A DNA stretch of 64,000 nucleotides. It comes from Lepas anatifera. Taxonomy: Eukaryota; Arthropoda; Thecostraca; Lepadidae. The stretch is taken from the NCBI GenBank assembly GCA_034440635.1, contig JAOTON010000056.1, positions 1,273,501-1,337,500 of the forward strand, written 5' to 3'. The position numbers and the translations under genes are program-made. Under the pieces are notes generated by a model. The model saw nothing but the letters and a program-made list of their open reading frames with translations. It was not told where the DNA came from and did no database searches. Shown in pieces: positions 46,183 to 58,060 of the stretch; positions within the stretch are counted from its first letter, which is position 1; every line of letters begins with the position of its first letter.

Positions 46183-46830
46183 CTGCCGAGCGCCGTGACG
46201 TCACACCACGCCGCCACCCGCGCACACCTCAGCGGCCGGAGCATGCACGGACCAGCGGTACAACGAAAACATATCAACCAAACCAGGCGGGCCGAGCGGT
46301 CGGCTGGTGCGCTCACCGACTAATGAAGTCACAGCTCACTATTTTCCAGAGAGCTGGAGCAAGAGCCACGTGGCATGTTCATCCACAATGATCCTATCAA
46401 CGTGCCATAAACAGGTTGGTGAGCCAGCTGTTGGCGCTGACCAGCCGACCGCTCAGTACAAGCGCTGCCATGTAAGTACTGCGGCCTGGACTGAACTGGC
46501 GTTGCCTGGCAAAGATGCCGATTTTACACGCCAACCAGCATCCAGTCAAAGCCATCAAAAGAAACAAACAATCGCAAATATAATATAATCAAAACAACCA
46601 TAAAATGGAAATTCGAAGAGCTTGAACGACTCAGTGCGGCACACAACAACATCGTGAAGTGCAATAAGATAAGAATGGGGGCGTGTGTGGCTGTGGTCCG
46701 TGTTGTAGGCAGAGCACGACGGGAAGTGCTGGTGCTCACACGGCGGTGCCGCTACTGCGTGAGTGTGCGCTGCGTGGCATTCCAGTGAGAGTGCGAGTGG
46801 CGGCGGTGGCGCCAGCGTCCGCCCATTTAC
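46183..46830. other. Intron between Lar exons 1 and 2
   Basis: A TGACGTCA palindrome lies at 46196-46203, 13 bases upstream of the exon 2 acceptor. An imperfect inverted repeat (gagcggtcggctggt at 46296 with its complement at 46440-46456) is present. No gene. Confidence 0.5.
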
Positions 46831-46981
46831 CATACTCCTCCGTGCGAAACGCCAGCGCCGGCGTCGACGCTCCCTCGCCCATACTGGAGACGGCCGCCAC
46901 CCAGACGTAGTACAGCGTGTTGGGGTACAGCGTCGTCATCTCGTACTCCTCCCGCAGAGGCACCGGCAGCCGCCGCTTCAC
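46831..46981 (-). CDS. Lar: Lar exon 1 of window: C-terminal half of FN3-3
   Basis: Fifty codons plus one base, starting in phase 0 after a cgacag acceptor and ending in phase 1 before gtaaat. The peptide contains LYPNTLYYVWVAA and GEGAST, the F-strand and FG-loop signature of FN3 domain 3 in arthropod Lar, and closes with RTEEY, the linker into FN3-4. Exons for the N-terminal half of this domain, for FN3-1/2 and for the Ig domains should lie at higher coordinates. I did not find them in the remaining 17 kb, so the upstream intron is long or those exons lie outside. Just upstream of the acceptor is a short array with TGACGTCA motifs, then a foldback element. Confidence 0.9.
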
Positions 46982-47028
46982 CTGTCGCCAGGAGAGCGTC
47001 AGTCCAGGAACAGCTGACGTCAGCCAAG
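46982..47028. repeat. Short array at exon 1 acceptor, left part
   Basis: Contains gagcgtcagtccaggaacag and tgacgtcagcc, which recur in direct orientation at 49581-49660 on the other side of the foldback element. The two parts were contiguous before that insertion. Confidence 0.7.
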
Positions 47029-47038
47029 AGTCACTCAC

Positions 47039-49530
47039 TCGGGTCGTTAATTTTTTTCTTTTCAGACTCGAACCCACTTTTGTCCCATTATATCTTCAAT
47101 TCTGATTTCAATGAGCCACATTCCAAGCGTCTACGACAACGGGAAAGATCGCCTCAAAACGATTAAAGATTTCATATTTTAGGAGCGATTGGCCGCCCGG
47201 CGTTGCAGTCTCCCCTTGTTAAATTGGGATGAAAAGGGTGCATAACCTATCAGAAAAGACAGCGTGGCATGTGCGTGCGTATAAGGGCGGTAGATGGGAT
47301 TCAAAATGCAGGCATTTACTTGTCAGATGTATTTGGAGCGCAATACAAATACATGTTATTCCACAAAAGACCTGAAATTAAATGGTTTACAACCCTAGTA
47401 CTCTAAATCCCGACAGCACAGGAATGTCTTCCGGAGGTGAACCTTTCTCTGGTAACACTCGTTGGAGAACGTCGTTGGGGCAGGTGCTTCTCCCTATTCT
47501 CCTGCAAACTATCTAAGTGCTCTGATACTACTAGAAGAAGACCCTGCTGCATATTTTTACCCTTTACATGGCTCACGAAATCTTCCACCAGCTTCACACC
47601 ACGCTCTGTGGGATCGTTCACCACATTAAGTTCTGGAATACCTTGAAACAGGAGAAGCTATAGCAGTCACCAGCTTCTTAACGGAGCCATTTCTGGTCAG
47701 AATATTTCAGATTCAGGCAATCGAATACCAGCCAGCTGTCAGGAGTGACAAGCTGACTGAGGATTAGTACCGAGCATTCACCGAGCTCTTCATAGCCTCT
47801 ATCGGAGTCTTAAGCTTGCCCTAGCCAAATGTGAATTGTTTGCTGTTTGGGCCAATTGTTGTGCGACTGGCTCCTTACCTCCAAGACGGTGGTTCTCACC
47901 AGCGGGACAGAATATAACTTTCTGTGCACAGATACCACAGCTGATGGAAAATTGACTTCAGCACATTCAGGGCGATTTCTATATTAACTTAATGAAAGCA
48001 CTACACTGCATTTTATGGATAGCTTTAAGGCTCATAGAAGGCTCTAAAGCTGACTATCCGCGACGGAGGAACCCAAATACATGGTTTAGAACCACTTACA
48101 AGGAAAGCCGCCAACTTTTTCTGGGTCGGAGTCGCTCAGTCGGTTAGCGCTTGCGCTCGGCTAGACCAATGACATTCTGTATGTGCTGGGTGTCGTGGGC
48201 TCGAGCCCAACCAGAGGCAGAATCTGGCGCCCTGCTCTAGCCCAGGTTAATTCTCTCCCTCTCGCCTCTGATGTCATATGACCTGAGCAGTTGATGCGTT
48301 GTTAAACTAAAAAATATCATATTCAGTCTTTAAGTATCTTCTGGAATGATAAAACGGAATCTGACTCAGTAATAGCACGTACTTATGGATCGCTGGTGGG
48401 CTCCGGGTCTTCTAAACAGCCATTTGTTGGAGGCAACCTCTGCTGACAGCTACACGTAAACCAGCTTGCGCAATTCGAGATTATCTTTTCAAGGAAAGCA
48501 GAGCTGGCATGTCTTCCAGAACCAAAGCACTAGCCGGGCCTGATGATCCAGGGACGTTCCCTGATATGTCTTCCAATAAAAATACTCCAGTATTGTGTAG
48601 AGGCGCTGAAGTCAATGTGCAAACGCAACTGTTATTTATGAACAGAAAGTTATAACCTGCCTCGCAAATAAGGATCACAATGCTGGAGGTAAAAGGAAGT
48701 GACACAGGGCCCGGCCTAAACAGCAAAACCATCCACCTTTCAGTTGGGTAGGCTAAAGTTTCCGACAGAGGCCATGAAGAGCTCGGCTCGGTACCAAGCC
48801 TCTGCCGATTTGTCATTCCTGAAAGCTGGCTTGTATTCGAGCGCCTGAATCTGAAAGATTCTGACATGAAATGGCTCCGTTGAGAAGCTGGTGACTGGTA
48901 TAGCTTCCCCTGTTTCAGGGTATTCCAGAACTTACTGCCGTGAACGGTCCCACAGAACGTAGTGTAAAGCTGGTGGAAGATTTCGTGAGCCATCCAAAGG
49001 GTAAAAAATATGCAACAGGGTCTTCTTCTAGCAGTATCAGAGCTCTTAAATAGTTCGCAGGAGAATAGAGAGAAGCACCTGCCCCAACGACGTTCTCCAA
49101 CGAAAGCTACCAGAGAAAGGTTCGCCTCCGGAAGGCATTCCTGTGCTGTCGGGATTTAGAGTACTAGGGTGCTGAACAATTTAATTTCAGGTCTTTTGTG
49201 GAATAACATGTATTTGTACTGCGCTGCAATTACATCTGACAAGTAAATGCCTGCATGTTAAATCTCATCTACCGCTCTTATACGCACGCACATGCCACGC
49301 TGTCTTTACTGGTACATTATGCACCCCTTTCATGCCAATTTAACAAGGGGAGACCGCAACGCCGGGCGGCCAATCGCGCCTGAAACATGAAATCTTTAAC
49401 CGTTTTGAGGCGATCTTTCCCGTTGTCGTAGATGCTTGGAATGTGGCTCATTGAAATCAGAATTGAATATATAATGGGAAAAAGTGGGTTCGAGTCTGAA
49501 AAGTAAAAAAAGGTTTCTTTGAACGACCCT
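47039..49530. mobile_element. Foldback element with ~900-bp inverted arms (MULE-like)
   Basis: The left arm (47039-about 47970) and right arm (about 48610-49530) are inverted copies of about 85-90% identity by eye, beginning gggtcgtt. The 10-bp agtcactcac flanks both sides (47029-47038 and 49531-49540), fitting the 9-10-bp target duplications of Mutator-like and foldback elements. Mirror-image short frames in both arms are non-coding. The ~640-bp centre contains a SINE. Confidence 0.8.
48122..48330 (+). mobile_element. tRNA-derived SINE in the foldback loop
   Basis: tRNA-like head: gtcgctcagtcggttagcgc (A box) and gggctcgagcccaac (B box). The body ends catatgacc-tgagcagttgatgcgttgtt and aaactaaaaaa. 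The 3' module is shared with the SINE at 56494-56618 (catatgaccc-tggcagttggtgcg). Inserted after, or carried by, the foldback element. Confidence 0.65.
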
Positions 49531-49540
49531 AGTCACTCAC

Positions 49541-49730
49541 GCTACGGCTCACCTCAGCCGAGCCTCAGTCTCAGAAAAGCTGACGTCAGTCAAGAATCGC
49601 TCACTACAGATGACGTCAGCCGAGCGTCAGTCCAGGAACAGATAACGTCAGCTCACGTGAGCATAGCTGAAGGTCGGTGTAGTTGCCGTCAAACATGCGT
49701 CAGTTCACTGGCCATTGGTCTGACGTCAGC
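49541..49730. repeat. Short array with TGACGTCA motifs, right part
   Basis: Continuation of the exon 1 acceptor array: tgacgtcag at 49581, 49611 and 49721, a taacgtcag at 49643, and gagcgtcagtccaggaacag at 49623. Confidence 0.65.
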
Positions 49731-51940
49731 GGCCGATGCAGGAAGTCATTGTCGACTTCCACAGCAACCTGCCTCCCCCTCCCCAGAGCACATGTATTGT
49801 ATCGGCACATCTACGGGCAGATTTAGCTCCACCCGACGCTCCGAGGGACTATCCCTCCCCCAGGGCAGGTGAGACCTGGACTCTCTGTCAGCGCCTGAGC
49901 TCTCGACTAGTATGACCTCGGTCGCGGATGCCGGTGCAGAGGGGTGAAATCTAGCCCGGCCCAAATCCAACGCTCCGTTTGCGACGGTACGCCTCCCACC
50001 ATTCCCGGCAGGTGCCTGAAGTTGAATCGAGCTGGGCTCTGCCGCAGCAAAAGGGCACGAGGGGAGGGGGTACCGTGGACGGCGTTGCGCCCCCATCATA
50101 CATGCATCTACAGAATACCTTTAGGTACCATTTTTCGGTTGCAACTCGGAGCCACCTTTTTGCTCCCATCATCTTCTGCGTGGCCGTGAAATGCAGGTCC
50201 CAGGGCCAAAATCGGGAACAGCGAAAATGGCTTGTTTGAGAGGAGTATCAACACTCGGGGGCAGAGGAAAACGAAACCCCCGCATCTTCTTTGATGGGCA
50301 GTAAATATTTCCTCCTCAGCACATTATGACCAAAACGCTTCGTGCGTCTGTAAGTTCAAGTAAATAACCTCGCGCCTTTTCTATTATCTCATCCTTTTGA
50401 ATAAAAAACATTTGCGTATTTCATATTTGTGGGCTAAAAAGCCAAGGCTACTGGGAAAAGCATTGACGACACCCCCGTTCCGTTGATCAGCACGGTTGTC
50501 AGCAGGGCTTGTGACCTCCCTTCCAGAGAAGCAGCACCAGCACAACAGGAGTCTGCCCGATACCTGCTTACCAAACAAAGGAACGTCCCAGCCCGGAGAA
50601 ATGGTATGATGCTGCTGCCGTGCTGTTGCCCTTTCTCCACCAGCACGACACCACGCCGTCAGCGGGTAAAACCTCTAGGGCCAGTTCCCGGGGAGAGGCT
50701 ACCCAGCAAAATACTGCCCGCTAATTGATGGCGACAAACTTGTGCTGACAGGCAGAGCCGTGCTGATCTCGGCTGAACTGTAGCGTGAATATTCCACTAC
50801 CCTCCACTTCAAGCGAGCTGCGCAGCTTCCGTATCTATTCAGGGAACTGACGCGGTCATTTAGTGGAAATCAGTTCAGGAATATGCGTAAGTACATCCGA
50901 AACATACAAACACGTTGATGTGTAGCCGGTTGGATAAGTTGATTTATTCTACCCGTTTGATCTCGCCACCAACTCTCTTCCCCGCTCAGTTATCTTGTTT
51001 AAAGGTGGCACCTCGATGTACGACGTATTTGATGTTTTTCTTTTAACTAAGTATATTTGATGCATTTTCTCACGCTCTATTTTGCAGTCTTTTTCTATCG
51101 AAAAATATGTTTAACGTCCCCTAAAGTTTGTTTTAAAGGTAAATATTGACTCAGCCTCACTCCATCAAAAGAGTCAAACTTTGGCTTAAAGATGGTGTAA
51201 CACTTTTCGAAACAATCCGTTTTATGGACAAAAGAACCCTGAAAACAATCCTTTCTCCCTCCTTAGTACGCTAGAAGCAAAAGTATGACATTTTTTATTC
51301 CCGACTATGACATCATCAAAACAAGTTTTCGTCGTCCGAAAAATAATAGCATTGATCACAGCAACAGCAGAGACTCACATCGCGAAGGCAGCACGCCAGC
51401 CCCATTCCATACTCAGCTATTGTTTTCTTTCGAGATTGAAACCCAGGAGCAAGGACGGTACGTAAATTAATGACGATAACTTTGAAGTTTACCGACAGAT
51501 GAAACCAGTAAATTAAAAGGCACAACATACATATATTAAGAATAGCTCACTCGATATGGTGTCATTTTCAGCGAGAGGAAACGGCTTAGGATTTAGACCT
51601 ACCAAATCATTGCCTCCAGTAGAGGAATTCCTTCCCCGTTCGGATAATGGTCTAATCGTCATTTATTTCGAGCTATAAATTGTGCGGATATCTAATATAG
51701 ATATCTTTGGGTGAAATCACATATAACAGATCTAGTTTTTAGACACGCTCTACCAAACTGTCATCTCAGTTAAAACACATAATAAAAGTGGCACATTCCC
51801 TTTAATAAAAACAACATTATTGACTGTATTCTATTCGCAAATTTTAAATGTTGTAAAAGCTTTGACTTTCGTTCATCGGCTAAACTATTTTGTATAGCAG
51901 ATAAACGTTAAGAAAAAAAACTTCCTCAGTCACGACTCAG
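49731..51940. other. No gene recognised
   Basis: Upstream intron DNA; no exon for the missing N-terminal half of FN3-3 and no clear mobile element seen. Confidence 0.45.
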
Positions 51941-51944
51941 AGTC

Positions 51945-52010
51945 TGAGTCGACTCAATTTAACTAATCAGAGCTGAGTCGACTCACTTCTGAATTTGGGC
52001 TGAGTCAGAG
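51945..52010. promoter_or_regulatory. Cluster of TGAGTCGACTCA palindromes
   Basis: Two exact TGAGTCGACTCA palindromes (51945-51956, 51974-51985) and a TGAGTCAG at 52001. Each half is an AP-1-like TGAGTCA/TGAGTCG site. May be part of a decayed palindromic repeat rather than a regulatory site. Confidence 0.35.
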
Positions 52011-53037
52011 TCTATTCACCAGCTTGGCGTGATTAGGTGAGTTAGAACCAGGGCCGGTCACTAAGCTGTGAATCATAGTTCAGTCAACTAAAACAAAGCC
52101 TGAGTCATCATCCAGTCTGCTCTGTGGGCTGCACACGTGCCACTGATTTACTTCGGCAAGAGTCTCTTAAGTCTCTTCAAAATCCCCTCCTCCCTTCGCC
52201 CGTTCCAGCTGAGGAGGGTGGCTTTTACCATGCTGGACAACATCAACGGTTTTCGCACAGTACCGCACATCATCAGGTGAGGTGCAACAGATGGAACGCG
52301 TTCCCCACTCTCTGCAAACGCTTAACGTCAGAATATAAAAAGAAGACGGCGTTAAGTATTTAGCATTTGAAAATACGTCAGTGAATCTAGAACCGAGCAC
52401 AAGCAATGACTATCGCGTTATCACTGACTGATCTAACAAACTTCTTCACCTGCAAACTCAAAGATGAAACGTTACCTTTGATAAAACTTTATTACCGCCG
52501 ACCTCGACTAAAACCGCAGTGGAAACTCCCCACAGAGTGCTCCATTTTCCACTGCTGGTATCCCCGGAGACCGCCTGCCAGTGTCAGAGCCGCATCAGAG
52601 AGCTCAAAGACTCGGGGGGGCGGGAGAGCATACATGTCCAACTCGGCCAGCTTCTGCTGAAGCGGACGAACCCGCTGCCTACTCCGTGGCAACTCAAACA
52701 CAGCGCACCACCACGGCCAGCTTCAAAACAGACTGAGCCTGAACACCGCTAACCTGTATTGATTCACTGCTAAGGAAAATCCCAGTCTTCCAGACTTTTC
52801 TCATTTGGCACTCATTTGCCAGTCGAAGGTACCTGGCTATGCCCGAGTCCGCCATCGGGTCTCGGCTGGGGACCTTTAAGCTTCCCAGGAAGTAGTCGCG
52901 CTACCGGTTAAATTCTCTTTCTCAGAGACCTGCCGGCCATGACCTCAAATACAGTGCGTTTTTTTTGGCCAGACAACGGGCAGGAATGTTTCGTTGGGGC
53001 TGCAGTGCGTTTTACTCTGTCTCTTCTGGCTTCACTG
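52011..53037. other. No gene recognised
   Basis: About 1 kb of mixed composition leading into the 46-bp array. A minus-strand frame near 52550 (PPPRVFELSDAALTLAG) was examined as a possible FN3 start and not accepted. Confidence 0.45.
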
Positions 53038-53926
53038 GCACCGCCTCTGACCCGAACACCGCGGGCACCGCACTGCGGTCCCAACACCGCGGGTTATTCT
53101 GGCTTCCCTGGCACCGCACTCTGATCCCAACATCGCGGGCTATTCTGGCTCCACCGGCACCGCACTGCGGTCCCAACGCCGCAGGTTATTCTGGCTCCAC
53201 CGACACCGCACTGCGGTCCCAACGCCGCAGGTTATTCTGGCTCCACCGACACCGCACTGCGGTCCCAACGCCGCAGGTTATTCTGGCTCCACCGACACCG
53301 CACTGCGGTCCCAACGCCGCAGGCTATTCTGGCTCCACCGGCACCGCACTGCGGTCCCCAACGCCGCAGGTTATTCTGGCTCCACCGACACCGCACTGCG
53401 GTCCCAACGCCGCAGGTTATTCTGGCTCCACCGACACCGCACTGCGGTCCCAACGCCGCAGGCTATTCTGGCTCCACCGACACCGCACTGCGGTCCCAAC
53501 GCCGCAGGCTATTCTGGCTCCACCGGCACCGCACTGCGGTCCCCAACGCCGCAGGTTATTCTGGCTCCACCGACACCGCACTGCGGTCCCAACGCCGCAG
53601 GTTATTCTGGCTCCACCGACACCGCACTGCGGTCCCAACGCCGCAGGCTATTCTGGCTCCACCGGCACCGCACTGCGGTCCCAACGCCGCAGGCTATTCT
53701 GGCTCCACCGGCACCGCACTGCGGTCCCAACGCCGCAGGCTATTCTGGCTCCACCGACACCGCACTGCGGTCCCAACGCCGCAGGCTATTCTGGCTCCAC
53801 CGACACCGCACTGCGGTCCCAACGCCGCAGGCTATTCTGGCTCCACCGACACCGCACTGCGGTCCCAACGCCGCAGGCTATTCTGGCTCCACCAGCACCG
53901 CACTCTGATCCCAGCACCGAAGGCTA
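53038..53926. repeat. 46-bp minisatellite
   Basis: About 19 units of 46 bp (gcactgcggtcccaacgccg, caggctattctggctccaccg type); variants are taggtt/taggct, gacacc/ggcacc and an extra C in two units. Outer units are more diverged. No exon lies next to it. Confidence 0.95.
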
Positions 53927-54921
53927 TTCTGCGAGGTGGCCAAGTCACAGCGATTTCATTAAGCTGCTTCACTTGCAGTTGGGCACTAGCCAGCGGCGCA
54001 GTCTGAAGTCGTCACTTCACGCCTGGACGTGCCGTGAAATCACAATTGCTCACCTGTGCGGGCGCGCACGTGCCCCCGGCATTACACTAATCTCCGCCGT
54101 CAGCGGCGGCGAATGGCTGTGAGGGCGACCCAAACCGCGGCCGCCAATCAACAGGCAGGACGTCGCGGCGGCATCCCCGGCCCGCGCACCAATTAATTAC
54201 AGCAATCAGCGCTGGAGCCGCTGAAATATTCATAACCGGCGCCAGCGGCTCGGAATTAAGCCCTCAGCAGTAGCGCTGGCCCGGGACTCCGTGGAGAGCC
54301 GCCGGAGCCGCACAGTACAGCGCGCCGCTGGCCCGCGGCCCCGTCGGCAGCTGCACACACAGGGCAGACCAGAATCCAGGGGAGAGGGGCGGGACAAAGG
54401 TGCTGAAGGACAGTGGGAAGAGGGCAAGGGTGTCAGGGATGCGGACGCGAGCTTGCGACGGAAGAACTCAAGCAGCAGTCCAAGTTTGATTTCTGGGTTC
54501 GCTATTGAGTAATAGTCCGGCAGCCGACACAACGGGACTGACGCGCTCTCCGGACCAGTGGTTCTCCTGTTTATTTGGGACTGCGCTCCCCGAACACCAG
54601 CTTATCGCACTTGAAGGCATACACGTGTATTTCGGACATTCAGACATTTACAGGGGCATGCACACAGCTGTGGATGAGATGCATAATATAGGAAAGAATA
54701 GAGCGAGCACCGGGTGGGTCTGTGGTGTAGCCAGCAGGGGACGGGAAGACAATCTATGTGTCCGTCTTCTTCCTCTGTTGACAGGTGAAAGTTTCAAATT
54801 TGGTGCTGATGGAAATAATGATTACGGCTTTCTTTTGGTGCCGAATGTACCTTTGCTATTACATGTACTGGGATGAGACATTAGAGGATTACGATGCACT
54901 TATTTGGATGAGAGACAACAT
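53927..54921. other. GC-rich stretch, no gene recognised
   Basis: 54050-54360 is GC-rich and CpG-rich, which could mark a regulatory region or a hidden exon, but no domain was recognised. Confidence 0.35.
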
Positions 54922-55008
54922 AACCTGAGAGGGGAAACAGGTCAACGAACAAGTATTGATTTTTGGGGCTTATATACGAACAACTACGATGGGATACGAA
55001 CACACACA
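54922..55008. repeat. Left copy of an 85-bp duplication flanking the CA tract
   Basis: acctgagaggggaaacagg, aacgaacaagtattgattt, ttggggcttatatacg and aactacgatgggatacgaa recur downstream at 55686-55772. The ttggggctta segment is related to the SINE terminal module. Confidence 0.85.
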
Positions 55009-55772
<764 letters not shown>

Positions 55773-56039
55773 ACACACGCACGCACGGACGCACAGTCAC
55801 AGCCACAGTCACATGGGGAGAACAACCCGGACATGAAGCTCGATCACACCTCACCAGACATAAAGGGTCTGCAGTGCTCGTGCACTGGTAGGGAGCCATC
55901 GGCAACGGGAGGCCGTCGGCTCCGTGTGAAACGAAAGAAAAAGGGGCATGTAAAACATGTAACAGTAAATAAGGCGCAGAGGAGCACTTAAATACAAACA
56001 ATATTACTGAGGAATAAAAGAAGAACAAAATAGAGTAGG

Positions 56040-58060
56040 AGCCTCAGTAAAGATCTGTAAATATTTTTGAATACTTTCTTAAAGATGAATTTACTACTAG
56101 GGACATCTGATAGATTTCTGATTCTACTAGCGATATTTTCATTCCAAATCCTGGGAGCTGATGAACAAGGAAAATGTTCTGTACATCAATGAAGTGAAGG
56201 GAACTTAGAAATGCTTGGGCTGTCTGACGACCCTGTTTCTTTCATGATCAGAAATGACATATCTTTCTGCACGTGGCCTTGGAAAAGAGTAGTCCAGAAA
56301 GCTATGGAGAACCATTCTTTGGAACAGTATGACTAGGCCATGTATTTTCAGAATGCAGTCCTTTTTGAAGAGGGGCTGGATGGAGCTATCCGGTCTGCAG
56401 AGTCATTGCTACGGACAATTTTCTTTTGGAGAATCTTCAATCGAGTCAGTTTTGAAGGATATGTAACTCCCCAGACTTGTATTCCGTAGGATAATATTTT
56501 GGGGCTTATCGACGCACCAACTGCCAGGGTCATATGGCGTCGCCAACTCTTTCCCTGTTGGGGGTTTGTCGGAGCCAGCTTGTCCTTGTTCAGGAAGCCG
56601 CCGGGCCTTGACGGTTGGGTATTCCGTAGGATAGATGGGAGTACTAGAGAATTGTAGAGAGGGACAATATGGTTGGGCTTTAGGAATTTTCGTATTCTTG
56701 CTATAAGGCCAATGTTTCGAGAGATGGTGCATTCAATGCTCCTAATATGTGGGTCCCACTTCAGGTTCTCGTCAATTATTATGCCAAGATACTTTGTCTC
56801 AGGTTTGCGACTAAGTTTTTTACCCGTTAAGAATATGTTTATGTTAGAATGGTGCGTGTTTTAGTAAACATCTGGTAAGTAGTTTTATTTGCATTTACTG
56901 TTAGACGGTTGGTAATTAACCATTTACTGATCTTTGGTAGGTCATCTTGTACGATTGTTTGAAGTCCAAGAGTACTTTTAGCTGAGTATGTTACAACGGT
57001 GTCATCCGCGAATTGCAAGAAACGGTATGTGGAGGAGCTAAGAGTTATGTCATTTATATTAATAAGGAAAAGTTGAGGGCCAAGGATAGATCCTTGCAGC
57101 ACCCCGTGCTTCATGTCCAGTGGCATAGGTGAGAGAACAGAGTTGTATCAAACTATGTGGGATCGATTTTCTAAGTATGATTTGAAAAAGTGTTAGGAAA
57201 TGTGAGTAATCCCGTAAAAGTGTAATTTCCTCGGGAGAATGGTGTGATTAACCGTGTCAATGGCCTTCGAAAAATCTAGGTATATGGTAGCACTTATTTT
57301 TTCTGGGAGAGGGCAGACGTAATGTGGTCATGAAGAAGAGGAATTGGCATATAGGCGCTGTGGTCTTTCCTAAATCCAAATTGGTCTTCGTTTAGTATAT
57401 TTTCTGAAGAAATGAATTCCGAGAGTTGTGTGTACACAATTCTTTCCAGAACTTTACATATGAGACTGAGCAGGCTAATTGGTAAGTAATTATTAAAGGA
57501 GGAGGGGTCACCAGATTTATAAATTGGCACAACAACTGTTTTTTTAAAGGGTGATGGTAAAGACCTACTTGTAATACATATATTAACTACATACTCGAGA
57601 AAAGGGGCAATGGTTACTGAGATGGCTTGGAGAATTTTTGGGTGAGACAGCCTGGTGAAGCCGCAGAGGATCCAAGGCTGTTTATGATTGATATGATTGA
57701 TTGGGCATCTGTGGGATTGAAATAAAATAATGTGCGAGCGCTGTTGGGGTTGGGAAGATATGTCATAGGACCAGTATCCGCGGTTTGTAGATTATTGTTC
57801 AAATTAGTAGCCACTGAAGCAAAAAAATAGGTTTAACTTGTTGGCAATGTCTGTGCATGAGGTGATATTTGAGTTATTGTACATGAAGCTATCTGGAAGC
57901 TTGTTTTTGGACTTATTTTTGTAGATCATAGAGGACAGGAGCTGCCAAAGTTTGACCGGATTAGATTTGAATGCTTCCAATTTCCTGGAATAGTATCGTT
58001 TTTTTGCTGACCGAATCAAGCTTGAAAGTCGGTTTCTATAAGTAATTAAGTTTTTTTACT
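56040..58060 (-). mobile_element. Degenerate 5'-truncated LINE (CR1/Jockey/Daphne-like)
   Basis: Read on the minus strand from 58.0 kb: RSAKKRYYSRKLEAF and KLWQLLSSMIYKNK, then MPIYKSGDPSSFNNY, ISLLSLICKVLERIV and QFGFRKDHSAYM. Motif A lies near 57270 (YLDFSKAIDTVNH), motifs B and C follow (GVLQGSILGPQLFLININD, FADDTVV) and a C-terminal YGIQVWGVTYPSKL is at 56.45 kb. Several frame changes and stops make it dead. No RNase H and no endonuclease are present, unlike the plus-strand LINE, so it is a different clade. Confidence 0.8.
56494..56618 (-). mobile_element. 125-bp SINE with 15-bp target duplication
   Basis: Inserted in the minus-strand LINE. The 15-bp gtattccgtaggata is duplicated exactly at 56479-56493 and 56619-56633. 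On the minus strand it ends gcgtcgataagccccaaaat, the SINE 3' module that recurs around 20436, 28299, 54960 and 55725. Its boundaries define this family. Confidence 0.7.

Noticed and set aside
48122..48215. tRNA gene on the plus strand
   Set aside because: A and B boxes are present but the stems do not fold, and a SINE body and A-rich tail follow.
47403..49100. Mirror-image short frames as a gene pair
   Set aside because: They are the two arms of the foldback element; interrupted and without recognised domains.
52490..52700. Candidate FN3 exon on the minus strand (PPPRVFELSDAALTLAG)
   Set aside because: Lacks the core Trp and Tyr spacing of an FN3 start and has no phase-0 donor to fit the exon at 46981.
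52965..54122. 385-codon frame across the 46-bp array
   Set aside because: The 46-bp unit rotates frame each copy; no signal or domain.
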